This document shows, piece by piece, positions 13,545 through 22,354 of a stretch of 50,191 nucleotides of DNA. Under the pieces are notes generated by a model that saw only the letters and a program-made list of their open reading frames with translations, made no database searches and was not told the origin of the DNA. The DNA lies in assembly GCF_023499215.1 (NCBI RefSeq), contig NZ_JAKHSK010000037.1:1-50191 (forward strand), in the 5' to 3' direction. Origin of the DNA: Zunongwangia pacifica. GTDB taxonomy: Bacteria > Bacteroidota > Bacteroidia > Flavobacteriales > Flavobacteriaceae. The position numbers and the translations under genes are program-made. Position 1 is the first letter of the stretch; each line of letters opens with the position of its first letter.

Positions 13545-13625
13545 CGTCACCCTGAACTCGTTTCAGGGTCTCATCATATAAGTCCACCAAGCTTTATGAG
13601 ATTCTGAGTCAAGCTCAGAATGACG
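13545..13625. repeat. Double-hairpin dispersed repeat, copy A
   Basis: CGTCA and TGACG bracket two hairpins: ACCCTGAA/TTCAGGGT (13549-13569) and ATTCTGAG/CTCAGAAT (13601-13621). A second copy lies at 32662-32745 with matching changes on both sides of each stem. It is a candidate mobile repeat or RNA-structured element, not a gene. Confidence 0.75.
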
Positions 13626-13673
13626 AAAGGAAGTAGAGCAAAATAATTTAGGTTGGAAGTTGAATCTTCTTTT

Positions 13674-13863
13674 GTCATTTCGACAGAAGCATAGCGAATT
13701 GGAGAAATCTCTTTTTTAGTTTAGAGAAGTATCTTTAAAATGCAGCATGGGAATCTCTTTAGCTATTGGGAGGAACGGAATAAATTAATAAGCTAGAAAA
13801 ACCTTAATTTATATAGATCCCTCCACTACGCCTGCCTGCCGGCGAGGCAGGGTCGGGATGACG
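13674..13863. repeat. Further REP-like repeats before the DPP4 gene
   Basis: GTCATTTCGACAGAAGCATAGCG...GAGAAATCT lies at 13674-13710. At 13815-13863 a GATCCCTCC...GGGATGACG element contains the GC-rich hairpin CCTGCC...GGCAGG (13831-13851). Both are common kinds of intergenic repeat in flavobacteria. The 945 bases between the GH2 and S9 genes are otherwise empty of recognisable genes. Confidence 0.65.
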
Positions 13864-13943
13864 TTAGTAAGAATCAATAAAGATATGATTATTAAAAGCT
13901 GACAACTAAGTGCTAAAAAAACATAAACTACAATAACAATAAA

Positions 13944-16193
13944 ATGGCCAAAAATCACCTTTTAAGAATAGCGATATTGCTTTTCTTTTCCTCTTCCATA
14001 ATCGCACAGGAAGATGCTAAACTTTTAAGTTTAGAACGTATTTATTCCTCATCAGAATTTAGTAGTGATTATCAACGTCCTATCTTCTGGATAGAAGGCG
14101 GCGATGCTTTTGTGAGTATTGAAAAAGATGATTCGGGTAACGATGAGCTTATTCGGTACGAAAGCAAAAATTATAAATCGAATACTTATTTAGCGGCTAA
14201 AAATCTTACTGTAAATGATAAAAATCTGGTCATAGAAGATTTTTCGTTATCACCAGATGGTAGCAAGGTACTTATTTTTACCAATTCCAGCAGGGTTTGG
14301 CGCTCTAATACCAAAGGCGATTTTTGGGTTTACGATTTTGATACCTGGGAATTAAAGCAATTAGGAAAAGATTTTCCGTCTTCATCATTGATGTTTGCAA
14401 AATTCTCTGAAGATAATCAGTTTGTAGCCTATGTGCATAATTTTAATATTTATAAGGAGAATTTTAAAACCGGAGAAATTACTCAGTTAACCAAAGACGG
14501 CACCGGTGATATTATTAACGGAACGTTCGATTGGGTTTATGAAGAAGAATTTGGAATGCGCGATGGTTTTATGTGGAGTCCCGATGCTTCCAAAATTGCG
14601 TTCTGGCAACTGGATGCTTCAGCCATTGGTACGTTTTATATGATTAATAATACAGATTCGGTTTATTCTGAGCCTATTCCTCTTCAATATCCAAAAGCGG
14701 GATACGACCCTTCTTCAGCAAAAGTTAGGATAGTAGATACCAAAACTTCCGAAGTAAAATGGATCCCAATGCCTGGTGATCCTGTGCAGCATTATCTACC
14801 GGCAATGCAATGGCTTAATAAAGATCTGCTGCTTATTCAGCAAATGAATAGGAAACAAAATGAATTGAACATTTTCACCTATAAGCCTTCTACAGATAAG
14901 CTTAAAAAAGTGTATACAGAAACTGAAGATACCTGGGTAGATTTGCGTTATCCTGATATTTCATCAAATCAATGGGGAAATAAAGATCAGTTAATTGTAG
15001 ATAACGGAAAGTCATTTTTACGAATGACAGAAAATGATGGTTGGCGCCATATTTACAAAGTAGATTTAACCTCTGGCGAAAAAACACTATTAACGCCTGG
15101 CGATTACGATGTAGCGACTTATTATCAAACCGATGATAAGAATTTATATATCGTAGCCTCACCAGATAATGCCACGCAACGTTATTTATATCGAGTACCT
15201 TTAAATGGAAGTGGAAAATTAACAAGAATTACTCCGCAGCAGTACGAAGGTGTAAATACGTATGATGTTTCTCCAAACGGAGAATATGCGATCCATAAAT
15301 TTACCAATGTAAGCACCCCAACTACGGTTAGTTTGGTGAGCCTGCCTAAACATAAATCGGTAGAAACGTTGGTGGATAATGAACACTTAAAAAGCAAATT
15401 AGCTTCTTTAGTGCTACCGGAGACGACATTTTTTAAAGTGACTATCGATGATGATGGAATTGAAATGGACGCCAGGATGACCAGGCCTCTAAATTTTGAT
15501 TCCGCTAAAAAATATCCGGTTCTTTTTCATGTGTATGGCGAGCCTTGGGGTGTTGTCGCCACCGATCAATGGGTTGGATTATACGAGCTTTTTATGGCGC
15601 AACAGGGATTTGTGGTGATAAGTATTGATAATCGCGGTACACCAACTTTAAAAGGTAGTAAATGGCGAAAAAGTATTTATCAAAAAGTGGGAGTGATTAA
15701 CACCAATGATCAGGCTGCAGCCGCTAAAAAAGTATTAGCAACCTATAATTTCTTAGATGAAAACAGGGTAAATGTTTGGGGATGGAGTGGTGGAGGCTCT
15801 ATGACGCAGAATCTACTTTTTAGATATCCAGAAGTTTACAACACCGGGGTTGCGGTTGCCGGTGTGGCCAATCAGTTGTTTTATGATAATATTTATCAGG
15901 AACGTTATATGGGATTGCCAGATGAAGATAAAGAAAAGTTTATTGAAGGATCTCCTGTAACATATGCAAAAAATTTAGAAGGAAATCTATTGCTCATTCA
16001 CGGTACCGGAGATGATAATGTACATTACCAGAATATGGAGTTTCTTGTAAATGAACTGATCAGAAATAATAAGCAGTTTGATATGATGGCATATCCAAAC
16101 CGTTCTCATGGTATTTATGAAGGGCAAAATACATCGATCCACCTGTACACGCTCATTACAAATTATTTTTTGGAGCATAACGGATTGAAATAA
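13944..16193 (+). CDS. S9B dipeptidyl-peptidase IV
   Basis: The protein is 749 residues with a signal peptide (cleavage near SIIAQ). An N-terminal beta-propeller (about 40-480) is followed by an alpha/beta-hydrolase domain. The triad is S615 in GWSGGGS, D690 in GTGDDNVHY and H722 in NRSHGIY. The propeller carries the DWVYEEEF motif at residues 196-203, the acidic pair that in DPP4 holds the free N-terminus, so this enzyme should release Xaa-Pro (and probably Xaa-Hyp) dipeptides. It converges on the AraC gene with 14 bases between stops. It supplies the proline-specific step of the proposed backbone breakdown. Confidence 0.92.
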   Translation: MAKNHLLRIAILLFFSSSIIAQEDAKLLSLERIYSSSEFSSDYQRPIFWIEGGDAFVSIEKDDSGNDELIRYESKNYKSNTYLAAKNLTVNDKNLVIEDFSLSPDGSKVLIFTNSSRVWRSNTKGDFWVYDFDTWELKQLGKDFPSSSLMFAKFSEDNQFVAYVHNFNIYKENFKTGEITQLTKDGTGDIINGTFDWVYEEEFGMRDGFMWSPDASKIAFWQLDASAIGTFYMINNTDSVYSEPIPLQYPKAGYDPSSAKVRIVDTKTSEVKWIPMPGDPVQHYLPAMQWLNKDLLLIQQMNRKQNELNIFTYKPSTDKLKKVYTETEDTWVDLRYPDISSNQWGNKDQLIVDNGKSFLRMTENDGWRHIYKVDLTSGEKTLLTPGDYDVATYYQTDDKNLYIVASPDNATQRYLYRVPLNGSGKLTRITPQQYEGVNTYDVSPNGEYAIHKFTNVSTPTTVSLVSLPKHKSVETLVDNEHLKSKLASLVLPETTFFKVTIDDDGIEMDARMTRPLNFDSAKKYPVLFHVYGEPWGVVATDQWVGLYELFMAQQGFVVISIDNRGTPTLKGSKWRKSIYQKVGVINTNDQAAAAKKVLATYNFLDENRVNVWGWSGGGSMTQNLLFRYPEVYNTGVAVAGVANQLFYDNIYQERYMGLPDEDKEKFIEGSPVTYAKNLEGNLLLIHGTGDDNVHYQNMEFLVNELIRNNKQFDMMAYPNRSHGIYEGQNTSIHLYTLITNYFLEHNGLK

Positions 16194-16207
16194 GTTTAAA
16201 AAAATAA

Positions 16208-17050
16208 TTAATCAGTTTGTTGCCTGTACTGTGTTGGTGTAAAACCTTTTAGTTCTTTGAACTTACGATTAAAATTGGCGATATTTTGAAATCCGCAAAG
16301 TTCGGAAATTGCTGATACCGATAAGTCCTGGTCTTTATACAATAGTTTACAGGCATGTTCTATTCGTATTTCTATTAAAAATTGAAAGAAGGTTTTATTT
16401 GTTCTTTTCTTAAAATACCGGCAAAATGCATTTTTACTCATAAATGCAATTTCGGCGATATCTTCCAGAGAAATATTATCATGAAAGTTGTCCATAGCGT
16501 ATTGAAAAACATCGTTCATACGTTTTCCCTCGTCTTCAGTATATTTTTTTTGGTACACAAAAGAAGACAACGGCTGTCTCTCAGCATGTGTAAGTTCATT
16601 TAGCAATAATAATAGGGTCGCCACCCTTTCGATTTTGCTTTGTCGCTTCAGGTTATTAAAAAGATGAAATTTTTTGTCATCCGCTTTAATTTTCATTCCA
16701 TACTCAGATTCATCAAAAAACTTCTGAATTCCGCTAAGATCGGTAAGATTAAAAAATTCTTTTCCGAAGGACTTTTTGGTGAAAAAGAGCGTGTACATGA
16801 TAGAATTTGGATGCGCTTCAGCATCACTTCTAAAAACATGCGGGATGTTCTCACCTATAATGAGAATATCATGTGGCTGATATTCGTTAATACTATCACC
16901 AACGATTAAAGAGCCGCTACCTTCCATAATGTAACTAATTTGTATCTCTTCATGCTGATGGAGTTTATCATAAAATACGATTTCATGATCTTCCTGATAT
17001 ACCAGCGCTTCCTTTTCTGGCTTAGGAATTTTAAAGGGGAGAACTTTCAT
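16208..17050 (-). CDS. AraC-family transcriptional regulator
   Basis: The protein is 280 residues. The N-terminal cupin-like sensing domain (about 10-140) shows HQHEEIQISYIMEGSGSL and a PHDILIIGENIPH turn. The C-terminal domain has two HTH units, ending in the AraC signature 'ISELCGFQNIANFNRKFKEL' and GFTPTQYR. It is divergent from the hydroxyproline genes, with the shared control region at 17051-17186 between them. The likely inducer is hydroxyproline or a related compound bound by the cupin domain, which is inference from position. The ATG at 17050 is chosen over 17098 because the family starts at about this point, before 'VLPFKIPKPEKEA'. Confidence 0.88.
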   Translation of the reverse strand: MKVLPFKIPKPEKEALVYQEDHEIVFYDKLHQHEEIQISYIMEGSGSLIVGDSINEYQPHDILIIGENIPHVFRSDAEAHPNSIMYTLFFTKKSFGKEFFNLTDLSGIQKFFDESEYGMKIKADDKKFHLFNNLKRQSKIERVATLLLLLNELTHAERQPLSSFVYQKKYTEDEGKRMNDVFQYAMDNFHDNISLEDIAEIAFMSKNAFCRYFKKRTNKTFFQFLIEIRIEHACKLLYKDQDLSVSAISELCGFQNIANFNRKFKELKGFTPTQYRQQTD

Positions 17051-17107
17051 GGGGTGTGAGTTTTTGTAAATATTATTAAAAAAAACTGAATTAATCAATT
17101 TATATGG

Positions 17108-17132
17108 TAATATAGTATCATGTTTAGCTAAT
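17108..17132 (+). promoter_or_regulatory. Candidate AraC operator, copy 2 (divergent control region)
   Basis: TAATATAGTAT (17108-17118), 8 bases, GCTAAT (17127-17132). It lies 54 bases before the deaminase ATG and 57 bases before the AraC start on the other strand, so one site could serve both. It is identical in spacing to copies 3 and 4 and agrees with them at nearly every motif base. Confidence 0.6.
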
Positions 17133-17162
17133 CAATACAAATAGAAAGCGATTTAATGCATA

Positions 17163-17170
17163 TATTTTTG
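17163..17170 (+). promoter_or_regulatory. Candidate -7 element of the hydroxyproline operon
   Basis: TATTTTTG fits the Bacteroidota -7 consensus TAnnTTTG, 16 bases before the deaminase ATG. No TTG is seen at the expected -33 position, which fits a promoter that needs an activator such as the neighbouring AraC protein. Confidence 0.4.
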
Positions 17171-17186
17171 TTAAAAAATTAAACAC

Positions 17187-18104
17187 ATGGCAATAAAATG
17201 GGAAGGGGTAATGCCCGCAGTAACCACTAAATTCACAAAGGATGACGAACTGGATTTAGTAACCTTTGAAAAGAATATTAACGCACAACTGGAAGCAGGT
17301 GTAAACGGAATCATCTTAGGAGGAACTTTGGGTGAAGCTAGTACTCTAACACCGGCAGAAAAGGAAACGCTTGTAAAGAAAACTTTAGAAATTACAGCAG
17401 GACAGGTGCCGGTAATCATTAATATTGCCGAGCAGTCTACGACAGAAGCTATTCAGGTGGCTAAAAATGCTGAATCCTGGGGAGCGCAGGGATTAATGTT
17501 GTTACCACCTATGCGTTACAAGGCGACAGATCACGAGACTGTAGTATACTTTAAAGAGATCGCTAAAAATACATCGTTACCAATTATGATCTATAACAAT
17601 CCTGTAGATTATAAGATTGAAGTAACTATCCCAATGTTTGAAGAACTTTTAGCCGATTGTCCGAATATCCAAGCGGTAAAAGAATCTACTCGTGACATTA
17701 GTAATGTTACCCGTTTAAAAAATAAATTTGGGGATCGTATTAAAATCTTATGTGGGGTAGACACCCTGGCATTAGAAAGTATGGTTGCCGGTGCAGATGG
17801 CTGGGTAGCTGGTTTAGTAGCCGCTTATCCTGCAGAAACTGTAGCGATCTATAAGCTGGTTAAATCTGGAGATATCGAAGAAGCATTAAGAATATACAGA
17901 TGGTTTATGCCATTATTAGAATTAGACATTTCTCCACAATTAGTACAAAATATCAAATTGGCTGAAGTGGCTACCGGTTTGGGAACCGAGTATGTAAGAG
18001 CGCCAAGATTAGTTTTACAGGGAGCAGAAAGAGAAAGAGTACAGGGTATCATAGATGCTGCGATGGCTGTAAGACCAGAATTAGTAGAATATAAATCTTT
18101 ATAA
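17187..18104 (+). CDS. DHDPS-family deaminase of hydroxyproline catabolism
   Basis: The protein is 305 residues, one TIM barrel of the dihydrodipicolinate synthase superfamily. The Schiff-base lysine is K165 in IQAVKEST, the Tyr is Y136 in MIYNNP, and the GGTLGEASTLT loop replaces the DHDPS GTTGE. By family and context it converts delta-1-pyrroline-4-hydroxy-2-carboxylate to alpha-ketoglutarate semialdehyde and ammonia. The sequence alone would also fit other DHDPS-like lyases, such as sugar-acid aldolases; the three following genes decide the call. It is cytoplasmic. It is the first gene of a four-gene run with gaps of 18, 6 and 10 bases. Confidence 0.85.
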   Translation: MAIKWEGVMPAVTTKFTKDDELDLVTFEKNINAQLEAGVNGIILGGTLGEASTLTPAEKETLVKKTLEITAGQVPVIINIAEQSTTEAIQVAKNAESWGAQGLMLLPPMRYKATDHETVVYFKEIAKNTSLPIMIYNNPVDYKIEVTIPMFEELLADCPNIQAVKESTRDISNVTRLKNKFGDRIKILCGVDTLALESMVAGADGWVAGLVAAYPAETVAIYKLVKSGDIEEALRIYRWFMPLLELDISPQLVQNIKLAEVATGLGTEYVRAPRLVLQGAERERVQGIIDAAMAVRPELVEYKSL

Positions 18105-18122
18105 ATCAAGAAAACAGAAAGC

Positions 18123-19691
18123 ATGATTACAGGAAAAAATTATATTGGTGAGGAGCTTTCAGGTAAAGGTGATGTTACCTTTAAAACTTTTGATCCAAAA
18201 GAAAATAAAGAAACTGCCGCTATTTTTACTGAAGCGACAACCCAGGAGGTTGATGCTGCCGTAGAAAAAGCGGCTGCCGCTTTTAAAGTGTACAAGCAAA
18301 AATCTGATGCTGAAAAAGCAGCGTTTTTAGAAGCAATTGCTGAGGAATTAGAAGCAAATGCTGAAGATTTAAAAGAAATTTACAGAGCAGAATCTGGCTT
18401 ACCAGAAGGACGCTCTAATGGAGAATTTGCTCGTACCACAGGGCAGCTAAGAGCTTTTGCAGAAATGCTTAAAGAAGGTAGCTGGGTAGAAGCTATTATT
18501 AGCAATCCTGAAGGAAAACCTGATATTAGAAGAATGCAGGTACCTTTTGGACCGGTAGCTGTTTTTGGGGCAAGTAATTTCCCATTTGCATTTTCTACCG
18601 CAGGAGGGGATACCGCCAGTGCTTTAGCATCGGGTTCTCCGGTTGTAGTAAAATCTCATCCTTTACACGCGGGTACAGGAGAATTGGTTGCTGAAGCGAT
18701 TATTAAAGCAGCAAAGAAAACCGGAATGCCAGATGGTGTTTTCGCTAACCTTAACAGTAAAGGAATTGAAGTAGGAGAGTGGCTGATAAAACATCCTAAG
18801 ATCAAAGCTGTTGGATTTACCGGAAGTTATAAAGCAGGTACTGCTCTTTGTAAATTAGCTGCAGATCGTCCTGAACCTATTCCGGTTTACGCAGAAATGG
18901 GAAGTATTAATCCTGTTTTGGCGTTACCATCTGCACTAGAGGAAAAAGGTGATTTTTGGGCCGAGCAATATGCAGGTTCTATCACCGCCGGATGTGGGCA
19001 GTTTTGTACAAATCCAGGTTTAATTTTAGGGATCGAGAGTGCTGCTTTAGATCGTTTTGTTGAAAAATTAGGTGAGAATTTATCAAAAATTGCACCTTCA
19101 GTAATGTTGAGTCCTGGTATTCAAAATCAATATGAAAGCTCTAAATCTGAGGTTTTGGCGCAGGATGGTTATGCTGAAGTAAGCAGGTATGACGGTGATC
19201 TTCAACCTAATTTTGGAAGACAACAAATTATAACGGTTTCTGGCGCAAATTTCCTTCAGAATAAAAACTTCCATAAAGAAGTATTCGGGCCTTTTTCAGT
19301 AGTTGTAAAATGTAAAGATAAGACTGAACTTGGTGCAGTGCTACAGCAATTAGAAGGACAGCTTACCGGTACGGTATTAAATTCCGAAGAAAAAGAATTA
19401 AGTGAATTTGCAACGATTATCGACACCCTAACCGATACTGTAGGTAGAATTATTTACAACAGCGTACCTACAGGGGTAGAAGTTTGTGCTGCAATGACGC
19501 ATGGTGGACCATTTCCTGCAACGTCCAATGCTAAATTCACTTCAGTAGGATTAACAGCGGTACAACGATGGGTGCGACCGGTTTCTTTTCAGGACTGGCC
19601 ACAGGCATTACTTCCGCAAGCGCTAAAGAATGAAAATCCTTTAGGCATTTTACGAAACATCAATAATAAATACACTACAGATAGCTTATAG
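18123..19691 (+). CDS. Alpha-ketoglutarate semialdehyde dehydrogenase
   Basis: The protein is 522 residues of the NAD(P)-dependent aldehyde dehydrogenase superfamily and is cytoplasmic. The cofactor-binding stretch FTGSYKAGTAL and the catalytic Cys C295 in GQFCTNPGL are present, and the general-base Glu lies before it in YAEMGSINPV. The FGASNFPFAFSTAGGDTAS region is typical of 2,5-dioxovalerate (alpha-ketoglutarate semialdehyde) dehydrogenases. It makes 2-oxoglutarate, the last step of the pathway, feeding the citric acid cycle. It starts 18 bases after the deaminase gene. Confidence 0.88.
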   Translation: MITGKNYIGEELSGKGDVTFKTFDPKENKETAAIFTEATTQEVDAAVEKAAAAFKVYKQKSDAEKAAFLEAIAEELEANAEDLKEIYRAESGLPEGRSNGEFARTTGQLRAFAEMLKEGSWVEAIISNPEGKPDIRRMQVPFGPVAVFGASNFPFAFSTAGGDTASALASGSPVVVKSHPLHAGTGELVAEAIIKAAKKTGMPDGVFANLNSKGIEVGEWLIKHPKIKAVGFTGSYKAGTALCKLAADRPEPIPVYAEMGSINPVLALPSALEEKGDFWAEQYAGSITAGCGQFCTNPGLILGIESAALDRFVEKLGENLSKIAPSVMLSPGIQNQYESSKSEVLAQDGYAEVSRYDGDLQPNFGRQQIITVSGANFLQNKNFHKEVFGPFSVVVKCKDKTELGAVLQQLEGQLTGTVLNSEEKELSEFATIIDTLTDTVGRIIYNSVPTGVEVCAAMTHGGPFPATSNAKFTSVGLTAVQRWVRPVSFQDWPQALLPQALKNENPLGILRNINNKYTTDSL

Positions 19692-19697
19692 ATTTTA

Positions 19698-20699
19698 ATG
19701 GCAAGAAAAACTTTTTTTTGTGTTGACGCCCATACTTGTGGGAATCCGGTAAGAGTGGTTGCTGGTGGCGGTCCTTTTATCGAAGGAAAGAACATGAGTG
19801 AAAAGCGTCAGAATTTTATGCGGGAATACGATTGGATTCGCCGTGGTTTGATGTTCGAACCACGCGGTCATGATATGATGAGCGGAAGCATTTTGTTTCC
19901 GCCATCAGATCCCCAAAATGACTGCGGAATTCTTTTTATTGAAACCAGTGGATGTCTGCCTATGTGCGGGCATGGTACCATTGGTACCGTAACGGTTGCG
20001 ATAGAAGAAGGTCTAATTTCTCCTAAAAATCCCGGTACGCTAAGGCTGGAAACACCTGCCGGACTCGTAAATGTGAGTTACGTTCAGGAAGGGAAAAAAG
20101 TAAAGTCGGTTAAAATCGTTAATATTAAATCGTATTTAGCAAAAGAAAATATCATAGTACATAGCAATGATCTTGGTGATTTAAAAATAGATGTTGCTTA
20201 CGGTGGTAATTTTTATGCTATTGTAGAAGTTCAGGAAAACTTTAAAGGGTTAGAACATTATCAGGCTAGTGAATTAATTACGTGGAGCAGGGAATTAAGA
20301 AACAAATTAAACGAAGCTCATGAATTTATCCACCCAGAAGATCCTACGATCTTTGGTTTAAGCCATATCCAGTGGACGGGAGCTGTAATGGATGAAACCT
20401 CTACTGCGCGTAATGCAGTTTTTTATGGTGATAAAGCTATAGACCGCTCTCCTTGTGGTACTGGGACTTCGGCAAGAATGGCGCACTGGTATGCTAAAGG
20501 AAAACTGAAAAAAGGTGATCAATTTGTGCATGAAAGCATAATTGGTAGTAAATTTATTGGAAGAATAGAAGAAGAAACAGAATTAGGCGGTAAAAAGGCT
20601 ATTGTTCCCAGTATAGAGGGCTGGGCAATGGTGACCGGTTATAATAATATTGTTATTGATGATGACGATCCTTATGCTCACGGATTTCAGGTACTTTAA
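19698..20699 (+). CDS. 4-hydroxyproline 2-epimerase
   Basis: The protein is 333 residues of the proline racemase family. Both catalytic cysteines are present: C90 in CLPMCGHGTIGT and C253 in RSPCGTGTSAR. The Cys-Cys pair marks racemase/epimerase members, whereas trans-3-hydroxyproline dehydratases have Thr/Ser at one site. It interconverts trans-4-hydroxy-L-proline and cis-4-hydroxy-D-proline, the entry step of the pathway. Its neighbours supply the next three steps. It starts 6 bases after the dehydrogenase gene. Proline itself remains a possible minor substrate. Confidence 0.9.
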   Translation: MARKTFFCVDAHTCGNPVRVVAGGGPFIEGKNMSEKRQNFMREYDWIRRGLMFEPRGHDMMSGSILFPPSDPQNDCGILFIETSGCLPMCGHGTIGTVTVAIEEGLISPKNPGTLRLETPAGLVNVSYVQEGKKVKSVKIVNIKSYLAKENIIVHSNDLGDLKIDVAYGGNFYAIVEVQENFKGLEHYQASELITWSRELRNKLNEAHEFIHPEDPTIFGLSHIQWTGAVMDETSTARNAVFYGDKAIDRSPCGTGTSARMAHWYAKGKLKKGDQFVHESIIGSKFIGRIEEETELGGKKAIVPSIEGWAMVTGYNNIVIDDDDPYAHGFQVL

Positions 20700-20709
20700 A
20701 ATTTAAATT

Positions 20710-21951
20710 ATGAAGAGAGTTGCAATTATTGGTGGAGGAATTACAGGCTTATGTTCCGCTTATTATCTGGTTAAGGCCGGATATGATGTCACAATTGTGG
20801 ATAAGGGGAATATTACAAAAGGAGCTTCTTTTATTAATGCCGGATATGTAACTCCCAGCCATTTTGTACCCATTGCAGAACCTGGAATGATTAATCAGGG
20901 TATTAAATGGATGTTCAATAATTCCAGTCCGTTTTATATAAAACCACGTTGGGATATAGATTTCTTTAAATGGTCCTGGTATTTCAAAAAATCTTCAACC
21001 AAACACAAAGTAGCAAAAGCAATTCCTGTGCTTAAGGAGTTGAATGAAAAAAGCAGAGACTTATATGCTGAAATGCTGGAGTCTTTGGATTTTGAATTTC
21101 ACATGGAGCGTAAAGGCCTTCTTATGGTTTATAAAAGTGCTAAAAATGAAGAGCACGAAGGTCATATTGCTGAAAAAGGAAAGGAATTAGGGCTAGATGT
21201 AAAAGTTTTAGATAAAAAAGCCTTACATGATTTAGAACCCCAGTTTAGTGATGATGTTATTGGAGGTGTTCATTATGAATGTGATGCCCATAGCACACCA
21301 AACCTTTTTATGAAAAACCTGAAAAAATGGTTAGAAGATAAAGGGGTGAAATTTGTTTTAGAGGAAACGGTTTCTGGTTTAGAAGTAGATGGTAAAACCA
21401 TAAAAGCAATTCATACCAGTAAAAATACTATTGAGGCAGATGAATTTATTATGGCTGCGGGAAGCTGGACTTTTCCTTTAGCTAAGAAGTTAGGTCTTAA
21501 TATTCCTATTCAACCCGGTAAGGGTTATAGTATGAGCATTACCAGAGAAACCAATATTAATTTACCGGCTATACTGACTGAGGCAAAAGTAGCAGTTACC
21601 CCAATGAAAGGTTTTACAAGATTTGCCGGTACTATGGAGTTATCGGGCGATAATAATATTATTTTACCCAATAGGGTAGAAGCTATCGCAAATGCAGCTT
21701 CAAATTATTATTCAGGTTTCACCTTAACGCCTGAAGAGAAACAATCGGCTACCAGTGGTTTACGACCAGTATCCCCTGACGGATTACCATTTATAGGGAA
21801 ATCTTCAAAATTTAGAAATTTAAATATTGCTGCGGGTCACGCGATGATGGGATGGAGCCTTGGCCCAATTACGGGAAAATTAATTTCAGAAATTGTAGAA
21901 GGCAATCACACTTCAGTGTTATTAGAACCATTTGATTTGGAACGATTTTAG
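20710..21951 (+). CDS. FAD-dependent D-hydroxyproline dehydrogenase (DadA-like)
   Basis: The protein is 413 residues of the DAO/DadA family. It begins with the FAD dinucleotide fold VAIIGGGITGLCSAYYLVKAG and ends with the block 'SGLRPVSPDGLPFIGKSS' and 'GHAMMGWSLGPITGKL' typical of D-amino-acid dehydrogenases. In this operon it should oxidise cis-4-hydroxy-D-proline to delta-1-pyrroline-4-hydroxy-2-carboxylate, passing electrons to the respiratory chain. The specificity is by context. It is the last of the four catabolic genes and is followed by a terminator. Confidence 0.88.
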   Translation: MKRVAIIGGGITGLCSAYYLVKAGYDVTIVDKGNITKGASFINAGYVTPSHFVPIAEPGMINQGIKWMFNNSSPFYIKPRWDIDFFKWSWYFKKSSTKHKVAKAIPVLKELNEKSRDLYAEMLESLDFEFHMERKGLLMVYKSAKNEEHEGHIAEKGKELGLDVKVLDKKALHDLEPQFSDDVIGGVHYECDAHSTPNLFMKNLKKWLEDKGVKFVLEETVSGLEVDGKTIKAIHTSKNTIEADEFIMAAGSWTFPLAKKLGLNIPIQPGKGYSMSITRETNINLPAILTEAKVAVTPMKGFTRFAGTMELSGDNNIILPNRVEAIANAASNYYSGFTLTPEEKQSATSGLRPVSPDGLPFIGKSSKFRNLNIAAGHAMMGWSLGPITGKLISEIVEGNHTSVLLEPFDLERF

Positions 21952-21985
21952 AAAAAAAATTGTTTCAAATATTTATATAAGTTTT

Positions 21986-22020
21986 AAGACTGTCACTTTT
22001 ATAGTGATAGTCTTTTTTTT
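21986..22020 (+). terminator. Intrinsic terminator of the hydroxyproline operon
   Basis: AAGACTGTCAC pairs with GTGATAGTCTT (one G-T pair) around a seven-base loop and is followed by a run of eight T. It lies 34 bases after the dehydrogenase stop. Confidence 0.9.
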
Positions 22021-22221
22021 GCTATGATTTTTCTGAGATCTGGATTTTGATATTATATGTAAAGATTATTCATTAATTACGTTAGATCTAATTGATAGAT
22101 TTTGGGTATCTACCATGGTATCATCTGTTTAACTTTTACCAAAAAGCAACTATTAAATATTCTATTTCAAAAAAGGAAATACTCATCATTCTTTTTATAA
22201 AAATTTTAAAATAATACTTGT

Positions 22222-22246
22222 TAATATAGTATTATATAAAGCTAAT
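22222..22246 (+). promoter_or_regulatory. Candidate AraC operator, copy 3 (before SusC)
   Basis: TAATATAGTAT (22222-22232), 8 bases, GCTAAT (22241-22246). It is identical to copy 2 in all motif bases. It lies 108 bases before the SusC start, within a 400-base gap that otherwise holds only the preceding terminator and an AT-rich leader. Confidence 0.6.
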
Positions 22247-22354
22247 TTTTTCAAAAAAGCCTCCTTAATCTAATTGTAAGTTTATCCTCTAAATATTAAT
22301 GTTTATCCAGTTTTAATGGATTAAAATCAATCAAAACTCACAAAAATTTCAGTT

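Noticed and set aside
17187-18104. Lysine-biosynthesis DHDPS or sialic-acid lyase
   Set aside because: The GGTLGE loop and the operon with Hyp epimerase, D-Hyp dehydrogenase and semialdehyde dehydrogenase point to the hydroxyproline pathway.
22021-22354. Riboswitch before the SusC gene
   Set aside because: No conserved core or fitting stem set could be recognised; the AT-rich leader shows only the candidate AraC site.
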